Assembly (NCBI RefSeq): GCF_003060865.1
Contig: NZ_CP028918.1
Coordinates: 2,158,001 to 2,222,000 of the forward strand
DNA from: Gemmobacter aquarius
GTDB lineage: Bacteria > Pseudomonadota > Alphaproteobacteria > Rhodobacterales > Rhodobacteraceae
DNA length: 64,000 bases
Direction of reading: 5' to 3'
Position 1 is the stretch's first letter; every line of letters begins with the position of its first letter. Under the pieces are notes generated by a model that saw only the letters and a list, made by a program, of their open reading frames with translations, searched no databases and was not told the origin of the DNA. Position numbers and translations under genes: made by a program. Shown here one piece after another: positions 9,547-19,660 of this stretch.

Positions 9547-11300
9547 TCAGGCAGCGGTTGCGCGCAGGGCAGCGGTCGCGGCGGTATCGACCGCCAGCGT
9601 GTCGCGGTCGATGATCACCACGCCATAGTCGAGCCGCGCTCCTTCGAGGCTGACCAGACCGTTCCGCACATCCTCGACCACCTTCTGCACATCGCGTTCA
9701 AAGGCGTTGCCGTAACCCCCGCCGCCGGGGTTCTTGTTGGCGGCCCGCTCGCCGGGCTGGATGGTCTCGATCACGTTGTCGGTGATGATCTGGGTCGCAC
9801 CGTTGCGCGTCAGTTCCAGCCGCCCGACCTTTTTCGACACCATGGCCGATTTCGCCCCCGCAGCCCCCATTGCCGGTATCCGCCGCCCCTCGCCAAAGGT
9901 GATCAGCGTCATGGGACTGTCTAGCGGTTCGACCTCCCAGCAGGTGCCCGACCCGCCCCGGTTCTTCCCCGCGCCGCCGCTGTCTTCCATCAGCGAATAG
10001 CGGTGGATGATGATGGGATAGCTGTGCTCCAGCATCTCGATATCGCCGCTGGTCAGCGCGCCGAAGCAGCATTCCGGCCCCACCGCGTGCCAGCCGTCGG
10101 CCTGCGACGTGGCTCCTGCCCCCGAGATGATCGACGCCAGCACCATGGTCACATATTCCTCGTCATGGCGCTTGTCCCAGCCTGCGATGTTGCAGCCGTT
10201 GGCATGGCCCCAGCTTGCCGAAACCTTGTGCGGGGCAGCCTGTTCGAATGCCAGACGCACGGCATCGGTCAGCGTCTCCATCGGCGTCGTGGTGCAATTC
10301 ATATGGGGCGCAGGCGACTTGGCGTTGCACAGCGTCCCCTTCGGACCCATGTCGGTACTGACACAGCGATACAGCCCCTCGTTATAGGGGGGCGGCAGTT
10401 GGGCGAACATCATCAGGCCAAGGTAGACGCCCGAATGGCTGTTTCCTTCGTAGCTGTTGATGAAATAGGGTATTTGCGGCGGCGACTGGATGGCGATGTG
10501 GCAACCGTCCCCCTTGATCGTCACCGTCGCCGTTATCTCGAAATCGCCATAGCCATGGCCCGCGTCCTCAAGGATCGCGGTGCCGGTATAGGTGCCGTCG
10601 GGCACCTCGGCGATCAGGCTTCGCATGTGGTGTTCGGCCATGTCGAGAAGCTCGGCGATGCAGTCCTGAACCATATCTTTGCCGTATTTGTCCATCAGCC
10701 GCTTGAGGTTGCGCGCCCCCACCTGACAGGCCCCGATCAAGGCGTTGAAGTCGCCCTCTTGATCGCGGCGCGCGCGCATGTTGGACAGGATCATGTTCAT
10801 CACGTCATGGCGCGGCTTGCCCTGATCCCAGATCTTGATCGGCGGAATCCGAAGCCCCTCGGCGTAGATCTCGGTGGCATTCGGGTTATAACCCGCAGGC
10901 ACCGGCCCGCCGATATCGGTCAGGTGGCCCTTGCACACCGTCCAGAACACCAGCTCGCCCTGATAGAACACGGGCATATACATGCAGGTATCGATGATGT
11001 GCGACCCGCCGTAAGCCGGATCGTTGTGCAACATCAGATCGCCATCATGGATGTCGCCCTCGAAATACTTCGCCACCGATTTCATCGCGGGGATCAACGA
11101 TCCAAGGTGGATCGGAATATCCTGCCCCTGCAAGATCATCTCGGGCAGGTGATTGAACAGCGCCGTGGAATAGTCATGCGCAAGGTTGAACACAGATGAC
11201 CGCGCGGTCTGCTCCAATGCAAGCGTCATCTCGCGCTGCGTTGTCTCGAGCACCCCCGCACTACCGAAAGCGTGATCGGATCGACGTTCCTCTTGGCCAT
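9547..11300 (-). CDS. hyuB: Hydantoinase B/oxoprolinase HyuB family subunit (frameshifted near N-terminus)
   Basis: Partner of HyuA in ATP-dependent hydantoin or 5-oxoproline ring opening. The true N-terminus, MAKRNVDPITLSVVRG, is encoded from ATG 11300 in one frame; the rest (VLETTQREMTLALEQT onward) is in another. The break is a C5 run at 11253-11257, where C6 restores VVRGVLETTQRE. Family motifs include HNDPAYGGSHIIDTCM, KGHLTDIGG, FGALTSGDIEMLEHSYP and GGAGKNRGGSGTCWEVE. The ending is NPGGGGYGNAFERD. It is the first gene of the minus-strand operon. Confidence 0.85.
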
Positions 11301-11606
11301 TACTGTCTCCTGTTGCAGCGCGCGAGCCCGCCGGCACAGGGCGACACCGCCCGCCTCCAGGCAGGGGAAGTGTCGGAATCTCCCTGTCTCCGGCCGAATC
11401 CCAGCCTTGTCATTCATTGCGATACAGGTTGCCCCCTTCCCCGCCCCCCGTCTTGACGCTCAGCGCACAAGCATTTGTCACCCAGCGTGCCCGAGTGCTG
11501 CTTTGCACGCGAAAGATCGCCTCACATCGCCGTCATGCCGCTGCGGAATTGACTTCTTCCCCGCAAGGACGATCATTGACCCTAAACGCAAAAAGCGGAC
11601 GCAAAC
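11301..11606. other. Divergent intergenic region between hyuB and the AraC gene (306 bp)
   Basis: It separates the minus-strand hyu/pxp operon from the plus-strand AraC gene, so it should hold promoters for both. Reading frames here are short and have no recognisable domain. I see no clear -35/-10 pair or palindrome that I would defend. Confidence 0.5.
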
Positions 11607-12566
11607 GTGGCCAACGGGACGCACAGCACAGACGGTCTTCCAGCATCGGCCCGCGCCGATCACTGGAATTCCGTCATTGCGCAGGCCTACTTCCCGCTCG
11701 ACCTGACCTTCCGCGACGCAGCCCGCTTCGAAGGTCGGCTCGAATCCGGCACGCTAGGCGACCTGTCGCTGTCCCGCCTGCAGACAGAGTCGGTGCAATA
11801 CGAACGGCACCGCCGCCACATCTCGCGCACCACCGAAGAGCAATATCTCATCACCATCCCGCGTCAGTCGCCCGTCGAATTCAGCCAGTCGGGACGCGAG
11901 GTGCGCTGCGATCCGGGCGGTTTCATCCTCGAACGCGGCGACGAACCCTACCGCTTCTCCTATGGCGCCGCGAACGACCTGTGCGTCATCAAACTCGCCA
12001 AGCCCATCCTTGCCGAAAGACTGCGAAACCCCGACCGTTTCTGCGCGCTCGTCTTCAACGGACGCGAAGGGATAGGGTCGGTCTTCACCACCATGGCCCA
12101 GCAGATCCAGCACCAGACCGTAGCAGGAACCGCCGTAGACCCCGTGGCGGGCAGCGTCATCGGGCGTCAGCTGGTCGAACTTCTGGCCCTGACGCTCGAC
12201 CGCAGCAGCGATGTCGAAACGGGCGCCGCCTCGTCGGTGCGCGAAGGTCACCGCCGCCGCGCACAATCGGTGATCCTGTCGAACCTCTCGAATCCCGGCC
12301 TCTCGCCCGAGATCGTGGCCGACCGTATCGGGATTTCGAAACGCTACCTGCACGAATTGTTCGCCGAGGTGAACTTGACCGTCTCGCAATTCATCCGCGA
12401 ACAGCGCCTGCACGCCGCACGTGACCTGCTGCACATGGCCAATCCGGGCCCTCTGTCCGACATCGCCTATCGCTTCGGTTTCTCCGATCAGGCGCAGTTT
12501 TCGCGTCTGTTCAAGGCCATGTTCGGCCAGACGCCTAGCAGCTACCGCGCCAGCCGCACGATTTAG
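11607..12566 (+). CDS. AraC-family transcriptional regulator
   Basis: Activator-type regulator of 319 residues starting at GTG 11607. The N-terminal AraC-binding-like half (about residues 20-200, with TTEEQYLITIPRQSPVEF) is followed by a double HTH: IVADRIGISKRYLHELFAE and then DIAYRFGFSDQAQFSRLFKAMFG shown by YRFGFSDQAQFSRLFK. It is divergent from the hyuB operon and convergent with the hydratase gene, whose end overlaps it by 4 bp. It is a candidate regulator of one or both flanking catabolic operons. Confidence 0.87.
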   Translation: MANGTHSTDGLPASARADHWNSVIAQAYFPLDLTFRDAARFEGRLESGTLGDLSLSRLQTESVQYERHRRHISRTTEEQYLITIPRQSPVEFSQSGREVRCDPGGFILERGDEPYRFSYGAANDLCVIKLAKPILAERLRNPDRFCALVFNGREGIGSVFTTMAQQIQHQTVAGTAVDPVAGSVIGRQLVELLALTLDRSSDVETGAASSVREGHRRRAQSVILSNLSNPGLSPEIVADRIGISKRYLHELFAEVNLTVSQFIREQRLHAARDLLHMANPGPLSDIAYRFGFSDQAQFSRLFKAMFGQTPSSYRASRTI

Positions 12567-13380
12567 ACGGCCTTACCCGTCATCGTGACCGGCCCGCCCA
12601 CGCGCCGCACGCGCATCTCCAGCCCTTCCGCCCCGCCATAGGCCTCGACCAACGCTTCCTGCCCCAGCGTCAACGGCGACAGCCCGCGATAACTGAACCG
12701 CTCCGGCACCCGCCCCAGCACACGACCGGCCAGAACCATCATCGCCACCGCCTGCAACGGCCCGTGCACCACCGGCCCCGCATAGCCTTCCACATCCCGC
12801 GCATAATCGGCATCGTAATGGATGCGATGCCCGTTGAAGGTAAGGGCCGAAAACCGGAACAACCGCACCGGATCGGCCAACAGGGGCAGCATAGCGGCAG
12901 GCGGCCCAAGGTCCGGCGCATCGGGGTATGCCGGCGGCGGTGTCCCCGCCACGGGGTCTTCGCGATAGACCAGATCCTGCCGCTCGGACAAGACAACCGC
13001 CCCGCCGACGCTATAATCATGTCGCACCGACACAAAGATCAACGGACCCGTCGACCCGGTCTTTTCCGCAATCCGCTCGATCCGGCTGTCGCGCACCACC
13101 TCGTCACCTGCACAAAGCGCGCCGTGGAACGCAATCTCACCCCCGCCCACATCCGCCGCGTTAGCGGCAAGGGCGGCAGCTCCAACCCCAGCCGAGGATG
13201 CCCGTCGCGGCCCAGATCGGCAGGAGAATAGGCATCAGGGCACAGCGTCCAGAACATTCCCGTCGGCACCTCTCCATCGGCAAGGTCAGGCAAGGTGGCG
13301 CGATACTGCGCGATCAGCCGCACCGAGAGTGTATCCACCCGCCGCGACCCGCACCCGATCCAGTCGTCAAATGCAGACAT
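12563..13380 (-). CDS. MaoC/HTD2-like acyl-CoA hydratase (frameshifted)
   Basis: Hot-dog-fold hydratase of the HTD2/mesaconyl-C4-CoA hydratase type, acting on an enoyl-CoA or related thioester. The frame from 13380 (DDWIGCGSRRVDTLS) breaks at a C5 run (13140-13144). One added base gives LTRRMWAGGEIAFHGALCAGD and continues to the C-terminal half (FSALTFNGHRIHYDADYA and VVHGPLQAVAMM, which hold the substrate-binding His/Asp region). The repaired length is about 272 residues, normal for the family. It is the last gene of the minus-strand cluster that begins with the acyl-CoA dehydrogenase. Confidence 0.8.
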
Positions 13381-13392
13381 GCGCCCCCCGCG

Positions 13393-14573
13393 TTACGGCT
13401 GCGGCCACTTCGGATCGACCAGCCCCATCGGATAAGCGTGGCCAAAATCCAGCGGCGGCTGGATCACGTATTTCCGGTCGAACGGCAACCACGGATAGGC
13501 CGCCCCCGACCGCACGATATAGGGCCAGTCGGGATGGGCAAAGAGCGGGCGGCCGAGCGCCACCATATCCGCCGCCCCAGATGTCAACGCCGCTTCCGCA
13601 TCGGCCCCCTCGGCAATACCGCCATTGGTGATCACGGGCTTGCCCGAAGCGCGTTTCAGCACGGTCGGCATCGGCGTCGGATCAGCAGGAAAGCGGTTGT
13701 CGAGGTAATCGAAGCTCGCCCAGTGCAAGGCATCGTAAGCCGACTCCCTCAGCGCAGCCCCCACAGCCTCGGCATAGGCCGTGCCGCCCGGCCAAGCGCC
13801 GGTGAAATCGTCAACCCCGTCTTGCGACAGCCGCAGGATCAGCAGCTTGTCCGGCCCGATCGCAGCGCGAATCTTCTCTCCGATCAACTTGGCGAAGCGC
13901 ACGTTGTTCTCGGGGCTGCCGCCGAACTCGTCCGTCCGCAGGTTGATTTTCGGCGTGATGAACTGCCAGAGGAGATAGCCGTTGGCCCCATGCACCTCGA
14001 CCCCGTCCGCCCCCGCCTCGACCGCCCGCTTCGCCCCTGCGGCGAACCCGTCCGCAATGGCGTGCAATTCGGCAACCGACAATTCACGCGCCTTGCCGAA
14101 CGTGACCTTCGGCCAGTCGCCCTGAATGTTGCGGATCGTCTTTTCGTAGTCATTGTCCGTGTAAAGCGTCCACCCCCGCTCTGCGTGGCCGAAGCACTGA
14201 CCGGAGGCTCACCCCCGAGTGTGCGCGGATCGCAGACGCGTCCGCCATGCATCAGCTGGATGACGATCTTCGCACCATTCTCGTGCACGGCATCGCATAC
14301 CTTCTTCCACCCCGCCACATGCGCCGCATTCGCGATGCCGGGCTGCGACAGGTATGCCCGCGACTGGAACGCATCCTGTTCATATGTGCCTTCCGTCACG
14401 ATCAGACCCAACCCGCCCCGCGCGCGGCGGGCGTAATAGGCGACCATCTCGTCGGTCGGCGTGCCATCTGCATCCGCCATCTGCCGCGTCAACGGCGCCA
14501 TAGCGATCCGGTTGCGCAAGGTGACACGCCCAAGCGTGACGGGCGAGAACAGGGTGGGAAAGGCTTCGGCCAT
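13393..14573 (-). CDS. NADH:flavin oxidoreductase, old yellow enzyme family (frameshifted)
   Basis: FMN-dependent ene-reductase or dienoyl-CoA-reductase-like TIM barrel. The N-terminal half (LFSPVTLGRVTLRNRIAMAPL, core TLGRVTLRNRIAMAPL) has the substrate-contact region IQLMHGGR. The frame breaks at a C5 run (14173-14177), where C6 gives SATQSGGWTLYTDNDYEKT. The C-terminal half has VEVHGANGYLLWQF, FGGSPENNVRF and the FMN phosphate site ITNGGI/ADMVALGRPLFAHPDW. The repaired length is about 393 residues. It sits between the hydratase and LysR genes. Confidence 0.82.
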
Positions 14574-14592
14574 CTATCGAAACTCCTCTAGG

Positions 14593-15513
14593 TTACAACC
14601 GTCCAGCCCAAACGCCGGACCGTACAAGATCGGAAATCTGTGCGCGGATCAGCCGCACCACCGCCTTGGTGACGGGGGCTGCGGCGCGATGCGGCGCATG
14701 GGCAAGGATCAACTCGCGGCTTATCGAGGGCAGGATACGCTGCGCCATCAAGCGCCCCGCCTGCAATTCGCGGCTTACGGCGGTCAGCGGAAGGATGGTG
14801 CGGATGCCGCCCGTGCCGACAAGATCGTGAATCGTTGGCAGGGTTTCCAGCTCTATCGAGACGTTCAGGGTAATGCCCGCCTTAGCTGCCGCGTCGTCGA
14901 CCAGCACACGCAGACCATGCGGCGGGCCGGGCAGGACCAATTCCTCCGCCGCAATCTGGGCCATAGTCACGCCCGAGGGGTCGCCCAAGGGCGCCGCATC
15001 TGGGGCGGAAATCAGGAACATATCCTCGAACAACAGGTGTTCGGCATCCAAGAGCGCGCTCGACTTCATCTTGTAAAGCACCGCCAGATCGACCTTGCCC
15101 GCAGCGAGCCAGTCGGCCACATGGCCGCTGAACCCCTCCATCACGCGCATCCGCACGCGCGGCAGTTCGGCCCGTATCTGACGCAGCAAGGGAGCCAGCA
15201 GCACCAGCCCGACCGACGGCGGCACCGCCAGCTTCACCGTACCGTCCAATTCACCGGCCGACGCGCGCATATCCTGACGCAGCGCCTCGCGCTCGGCCAG
15301 GATCCCGCGCGCACGGGCCAGAAACACCTCGCCCGCATCGGTCAACACCACGCCCCGCCCGTTTCGATAGAACAGAGCCGTACCCAACTCTTCCTCTAGA
15401 TCGCGCACGCGGCGGCTCAGCGCCGATTGCGCCATGTTGTTCTGCAAGGCCGATTTGGTGAAACTCCCCGTCTCGGCGATGCTGACGAAGTAGTGCAGGT
15501 CCAGAAACTCCAC
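14593..15513 (-). CDS. LysR-family transcriptional regulator
   Basis: Regulator of 306 residues with an N-terminal winged HTH (LHYFVSIAETGSFTKSA, then ALSRRVRDLEEELGTALFYR) and a periplasmic-binding-like effector domain (about 90-295). It is co-directional with, and lies 4 bp downstream of, the second hyuB gene, so it appears to be inside the operon it may control. LysR genes are more often divergent from their targets. Confidence 0.88.
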   Translation of the reverse strand: MEFLDLHYFVSIAETGSFTKSALQNNMAQSALSRRVRDLEEELGTALFYRNGRGVVLTDAGEVFLARARGILAEREALRQDMRASAGELDGTVKLAVPPSVGLVLLAPLLRQIRAELPRVRMRVMEGFSGHVADWLAAGKVDLAVLYKMKSSALLDAEHLLFEDMFLISAPDAAPLGDPSGVTMAQIAAEELVLPGPPHGLRVLVDDAAAKAGITLNVSIELETLPTIHDLVGTGGIRTILPLTAVSRELQAGRLMAQRILPSISRELILAHAPHRAAAPVTKAVVRLIRAQISDLVRSGVWAGRL

Positions 15514-15516
15514 CGC

Positions 15517-17301
15517 CTATGCAGCCCGCATCCGCGCCCGCAAAGCATCGGTCGCCCCCGCGTCCAGCCCCCAGCCGTAACCGTTCTTCACCGGCTCGAA
15601 GACCACGCCATAAACCTGCTGTGCATGGTCGAGCGTGATATAGCCGTCCAGAAGATCGTCCAGCACCTTGGCCGGATCGCGGTTCAACGGATGGCCATAG
15701 CCCCCGCCGCAGGGCGAAAGGTAGGTGACCACATCGCCCAACTCGGCCCGCATCCCCGAAAACTTGGCATCCACATCCCGCGCAGGCGCCCCGCTGACCG
15801 AATTCTCTATCCGCACGATGGCCGTCGCCCCCTCGTGCCCTCCAAAGATGCCCCACGGCACATCCTCGTTCCGGTCGCTCTCATGCGTCATGAACCCCGG
15901 CGTCAGGAAGCGTTGCGACTTCACAACCCCCATGCCGCCGCGATATTCCCCCGCACCCGGGAACACATCGTCGCGGATTTCGTAGCGGTCGCAGATCATC
16001 GGCAAATGCATGCCAAGGTCTTCCAGCGGATTGTTGCGGGTGTTGCGCATCAACTCCTCGATCGTATCCGGCCCGTCCGATTGCGGGCGCGCCCCCATCG
16101 CCGCCTCGTTCACCTCGATCAGCACCCAATAATCCCCGCTGTCGCGCAGCCCCGAATAGGATGCAAACGACAGGCAGGCGGCGTTTCCGGCGGTGCATTT
16201 GTCGGGCAGCACCGGGGCCAGCGCCTTGATGATCAGATCGACCACGCGTTGTATCTGGTTGAACCGGGCCTCGCAGGCCGCAGGCGCGATGGGATTGAAG
16301 ATCGACCCAAGGGGCGCGGTCACCGTGACTGGGCGGAACGAGCCTTCGTTCTGCGGAATGTATTCCTGATGGGTATAGGTATCCAGCAAGAGTGCTCGAA
16401 AGGCAAAGTAGCACGCCACCTTGGTCGAGCCCTCGAAAGGAACGTTGAACGCGGTCGGCACCTGCGGCGACGATCCGGTCAGATCGACCTCGACCCCGTC
16501 GCCGCGCACCCGCACCGTCACCTTGATCGGCAGGCGAACGCCCCGCGTGCGGCCGTCGTCATCCATGAAGCCTTCGGCAAAGTAATCCCCGTCCGGTATC
16601 TTGGCGATTTCGCGCCGCAGCATGGTTTCGGAATAGTCCATCAGTTGCTTGGCCGCCTGCTCCACCGTGTCGCGGCCATAGCTGTCCATCAACTCGCAAT
16701 ACCGCTTCACGCCCAACTCGGCCGAAGCGATCTGCGCTTCCAGATCGCGCATCACCAGCCCGGGCACCCGCGTGTTGCCGCTGATATAGCGCCAGAGCGT
16801 ATCGTTCCGCTTGCCCGCCTCGACCAGCTTCAGCCCGTTCAGCAGCATCCCTTCGGCAAAGACATCTGGCACATCAATGATCAGCCCCGGCGTGGCCGCC
16901 CCGATATCGAGATGGTGCGCGGTATTGGCCGAAAAACCCACCAGCTCGCCATGGTAGAAGATCGGCATGACGATCCCGATGTCGGGCGAATGGCTGGCCC
17001 CGAAATAGGGGTGGTTGTGGATCACCACATCCCCCTCGCGCCAGTCACCTTTTGGAATGCTCTTCTCGATCCCGCGCAGATAACCGGGGATCGACCCGAT
17101 ATGCATCGGCGTGGAATCGCTTTCGCACAGCGTGTTGTAATCCAGATCGAACAGCCCCGCGCCAAGGTCTTGGCTTTCGCGGATGATCGACGAATAGGAC
17201 ATGCGATACAGCACGTTGCCCATCTGTTCGGCGATGGCATGCAGCGCCCCGCCGATGACCTGAAGCGTGATCGGATCGATGGTCTTGGTGATCGTCGTCA
17301 T
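15517..17301 (-). CDS. hyuB: Hydantoinase B/oxoprolinase HyuB family subunit (second, intact copy)
   Basis: Subunit B of an ATP-dependent hydantoinase/oxoprolinase. The intact 594-residue frame has DPITLQVIGGALHAIAEQMG (core TLQVIGGALHAIAEQ), NHPYFGASHSPDIGIVMP, GHPLNRDPAKVLDDL and the C-terminal DHAQQVYGVVF typical of the family. It starts 3 bp after the hyuA stop. It is clearly diverged from the first copy (9547-11300), so the pair is not a recent duplication and the two may differ in substrate. Confidence 0.9.
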   Translation of the reverse strand: MTTITKTIDPITLQVIGGALHAIAEQMGNVLYRMSYSSIIRESQDLGAGLFDLDYNTLCESDSTPMHIGSIPGYLRGIEKSIPKGDWREGDVVIHNHPYFGASHSPDIGIVMPIFYHGELVGFSANTAHHLDIGAATPGLIIDVPDVFAEGMLLNGLKLVEAGKRNDTLWRYISGNTRVPGLVMRDLEAQIASAELGVKRYCELMDSYGRDTVEQAAKQLMDYSETMLRREIAKIPDGDYFAEGFMDDDGRTRGVRLPIKVTVRVRGDGVEVDLTGSSPQVPTAFNVPFEGSTKVACYFAFRALLLDTYTHQEYIPQNEGSFRPVTVTAPLGSIFNPIAPAACEARFNQIQRVVDLIIKALAPVLPDKCTAGNAACLSFASYSGLRDSGDYWVLIEVNEAAMGARPQSDGPDTIEELMRNTRNNPLEDLGMHLPMICDRYEIRDDVFPGAGEYRGGMGVVKSQRFLTPGFMTHESDRNEDVPWGIFGGHEGATAIVRIENSVSGAPARDVDAKFSGMRAELGDVVTYLSPCGGGYGHPLNRDPAKVLDDLLDGYITLDHAQQVYGVVFEPVKNGYGWGLDAGATDALRARMRAA

Positions 17302-17304
17302 GGC

Positions 17305-19404
17305 TCAGGCCTCCCCGTCCGTGCGGGCGATCACCAGATCGCCCAGTTTCATCACCGTCGCCACAAATCCCGGCGGCACGATGGTGGTGGAATTCTGCTG
17401 TACGATCACCGCAGGCCCCGCAACCGTATCCTGCGCCCGCAGCTTCATCCGGTCAAAGCGCGGGGTCTGGATCGTCTCGCCATCGTCGAATGTGGTGGGC
17501 CGCGCATAGAGCGCCGCTTCCGACGAGTTGCGCCGCCCACCCTTTTCCAGCACCGGCAAACGCAGCGTTTCCGACCGCGACGACCCTATCACACGCAGAG
17601 TCACCATCTGCACCGCCTGATCTTCGAAGGCATGGCCATATTCCGTGCGGTGCACCACAAAGAACCGCCGCGCCATTTCCTGTGCGGTGGCAGCGGTAAA
17701 CGGCCCCTCGGGCACTGCCACCCGCAACTCGAACCCTTGGCCCACATAACGGCATTCCGCGATCCGCTCGAACCGCTGCCCTTCGTGCGCGAACCCGTCC
17801 GCTGCCAATTGCGCCGCAGCCTCGGCCTGCAAATGGTCGAACGCCGCATTCGCTACCGCGAAATCCCCCTCGCTGCCCGCTTGCAAAATGGTCAGCGACG
17901 ACCGCGTGAACTCGTAGCGCGGCTCGGTCACCAACAGCCCCATCGCCGCCGTGATCCCGGGATGCAGCGGCGCGATCACATTCTTGGCCGCGATGATCTG
18001 GCCCAGCGCCACCCCGTGCAGCGGGCCCGCCCCGCCAAATGCCATGAGGCTGTAATTGCGTGGATCGATCCCCCGCGCTACCGAGTTCGACGCAATAGCT
18101 AAGGCCATGGTGTTGTTGATGATCTTCAACACCCCCAGTGCGGCATCCTTCACGCTCAGCCCCATCGGGTCGGCCAGATGCGTCTTGATCGCCGCTTCCG
18201 ACAGTGCCGCGTCGATATGCAGACCTCCGCCAAGGAAATGTTCGGGATCCAACCGCCCCAGCACCACCTGCGCGTCCGTCACCGTCGGAAGTGTGCCGCC
18301 CTTTCCGTAACAGGCCGGCCCCGGTTCCGCCCCCGCCGATTTAGGCCCCACGCGGAACGCGCCGCCGCTGTCGACATAGGCGATAGACCCGCCCCCCGCG
18401 CCGATGGCGTCGATGTCGATCATCGGCACCAACACGGGCATATAGGCAACCTCGGTGTCGCGTGGGTTCTTGATCGTCAATTCGCCGTTCCGGATCACGC
18501 TGATATCGGCCGAGGTCCCGCCGATATCGATGGTAATGATCTCGCGCTGGTCGCAAGCCTCGCCCGTCCAACGCGCCCCGATCACCCCGCCTGCAGGCCC
18601 CGACAACAGTAGCCCCACGGGGTTGCGGCTCGCCTGTTCAACCGTGGTGACACCGCCATTCGACTGCATGATGCGGACGTAAGCGTTCACTCCCGCTTCG
18701 GCCAACCGCCGTTTCAGGTTGTCGAGATAACGCGCCACTTTCGGTCCGATGTAAGCGTTCATCGCCGCCGTCGAAAACCGCTCGTATTCGCGGATCGTGT
18801 TCACCACTTCGCAGGAGGCACAAACGAACGCATCCGGCAGCACCCGCCGCACGATCTCGGCCGCCTTCATCTCGTGGTCGGGGTTCAGAAAGGAATAGAG
18901 GAACCCCACCACCACCGCATCCAGCCCCCGTTCCGCGAACAGTTCCGCCGCCGCCTCGACCTGATCCAGCGCCAGCGCCGTCTCGACCCGCCCCGTCGGC
19001 GGCAAGATGCGCTCGTCCACCACAATCCGGTTGCGCCGCTTGATCAGGGGCGAGCTTTGCCAAGGCACATCGAATTGTAGGCTGAAATTATGCGGCCGCT
19101 TGTGCCGTCCCATATGCAGGATATCGCGGAAGCCGCGTGTGGTGATCATCCCCACCTCGGCCCCGTTCCTCTCGATCACGATGTTGGTTGCGACCGTGGT
19201 GCCATGAAACAGCGCGTCGATCTGTGTAGGCTGCACGCCCGCGATGGCGCAAAGCTCGACCACGCCGCGCACAACCGCAATCGACTGGTCCGCGATGGTA
19301 GACGACACCTTATGCGTGAACACCCGCTGCCTGCCGCCCGCCTCGACCTCCTCCAGCACAAGGTCCGTGAACGTCCCGCCGACATCGACACCGACACGTA
19401 TCAT
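17305..19404 (-). CDS. hyuA: Hydantoinase/oxoprolinase HyuA family subunit (second, intact copy)
   Basis: Subunit A, ATP-dependent ring opening of a hydantoin or oxoproline. The start MIRVGVDVGGTFTDLVLEE is at ATG 19404; upstream codons in the frame lack family similarity. The 699-residue product shows LFHGTTVATNIVIERNGAE, GGTSADISVIRNGEL, GAGGGSIAYVDSGG and AGAEPGPACYGKGG. The intact frame supplies a length reference for the frameshifted paralogue at 7443-9528. Confidence 0.9.
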   Translation of the reverse strand: MIRVGVDVGGTFTDLVLEEVEAGGRQRVFTHKVSSTIADQSIAVVRGVVELCAIAGVQPTQIDALFHGTTVATNIVIERNGAEVGMITTRGFRDILHMGRHKRPHNFSLQFDVPWQSSPLIKRRNRIVVDERILPPTGRVETALALDQVEAAAELFAERGLDAVVVGFLYSFLNPDHEMKAAEIVRRVLPDAFVCASCEVVNTIREYERFSTAAMNAYIGPKVARYLDNLKRRLAEAGVNAYVRIMQSNGGVTTVEQASRNPVGLLLSGPAGGVIGARWTGEACDQREIITIDIGGTSADISVIRNGELTIKNPRDTEVAYMPVLVPMIDIDAIGAGGGSIAYVDSGGAFRVGPKSAGAEPGPACYGKGGTLPTVTDAQVVLGRLDPEHFLGGGLHIDAALSEAAIKTHLADPMGLSVKDAALGVLKIINNTMALAIASNSVARGIDPRNYSLMAFGGAGPLHGVALGQIIAAKNVIAPLHPGITAAMGLLVTEPRYEFTRSSLTILQAGSEGDFAVANAAFDHLQAEAAAQLAADGFAHEGQRFERIAECRYVGQGFELRVAVPEGPFTAATAQEMARRFFVVHRTEYGHAFEDQAVQMVTLRVIGSSRSETLRLPVLEKGGRRNSSEAALYARPTTFDDGETIQTPRFDRMKLRAQDTVAGPAVIVQQNSTTIVPPGFVATVMKLGDLVIARTDGEA

Positions 19405-19660
19405 CCCGAACCCTCCGCCGCTGTGCATCGTTCGGACGATTGAGACACGGAACCGCCCCCGCACAAAGCGGATTTTGCATACCGCCGCGCCGGGCAGTCC
19501 TGGCGAAACCCCAAATAGAGTCCACGAAAAATTGAATGTTTGCAGGGATTTGCAGTACTCGCTATGCGTTCAACGCACAACCCGTCGAGCAGCCATACCG
19601 CAAGCCGATAACTGCTTTCGCACCAAAGCCACCTACGGTGCACAACATGCGGGCGCTCAC
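19405..19660. other. Intergenic gap (256 bp) between the amidohydrolase and hyuA
   Basis: No supported gene. The gap is long for this otherwise tightly packed cluster, so hyuA-hyuB-LysR-OYE-hydratase may have its own promoter here. I could not assign a convincing -35/-10 pair. Confidence 0.4.

Noticed and set aside
982..11300. Genuine pseudogenisation of the first hyu/pxp operon
   Set aside because: Six frame breaks would suggest decay, but all are one-base G/C-run contractions, identical in kind to those in kbl, E1 and prophage genes, and conserved sequence continues undamaged on both sides.
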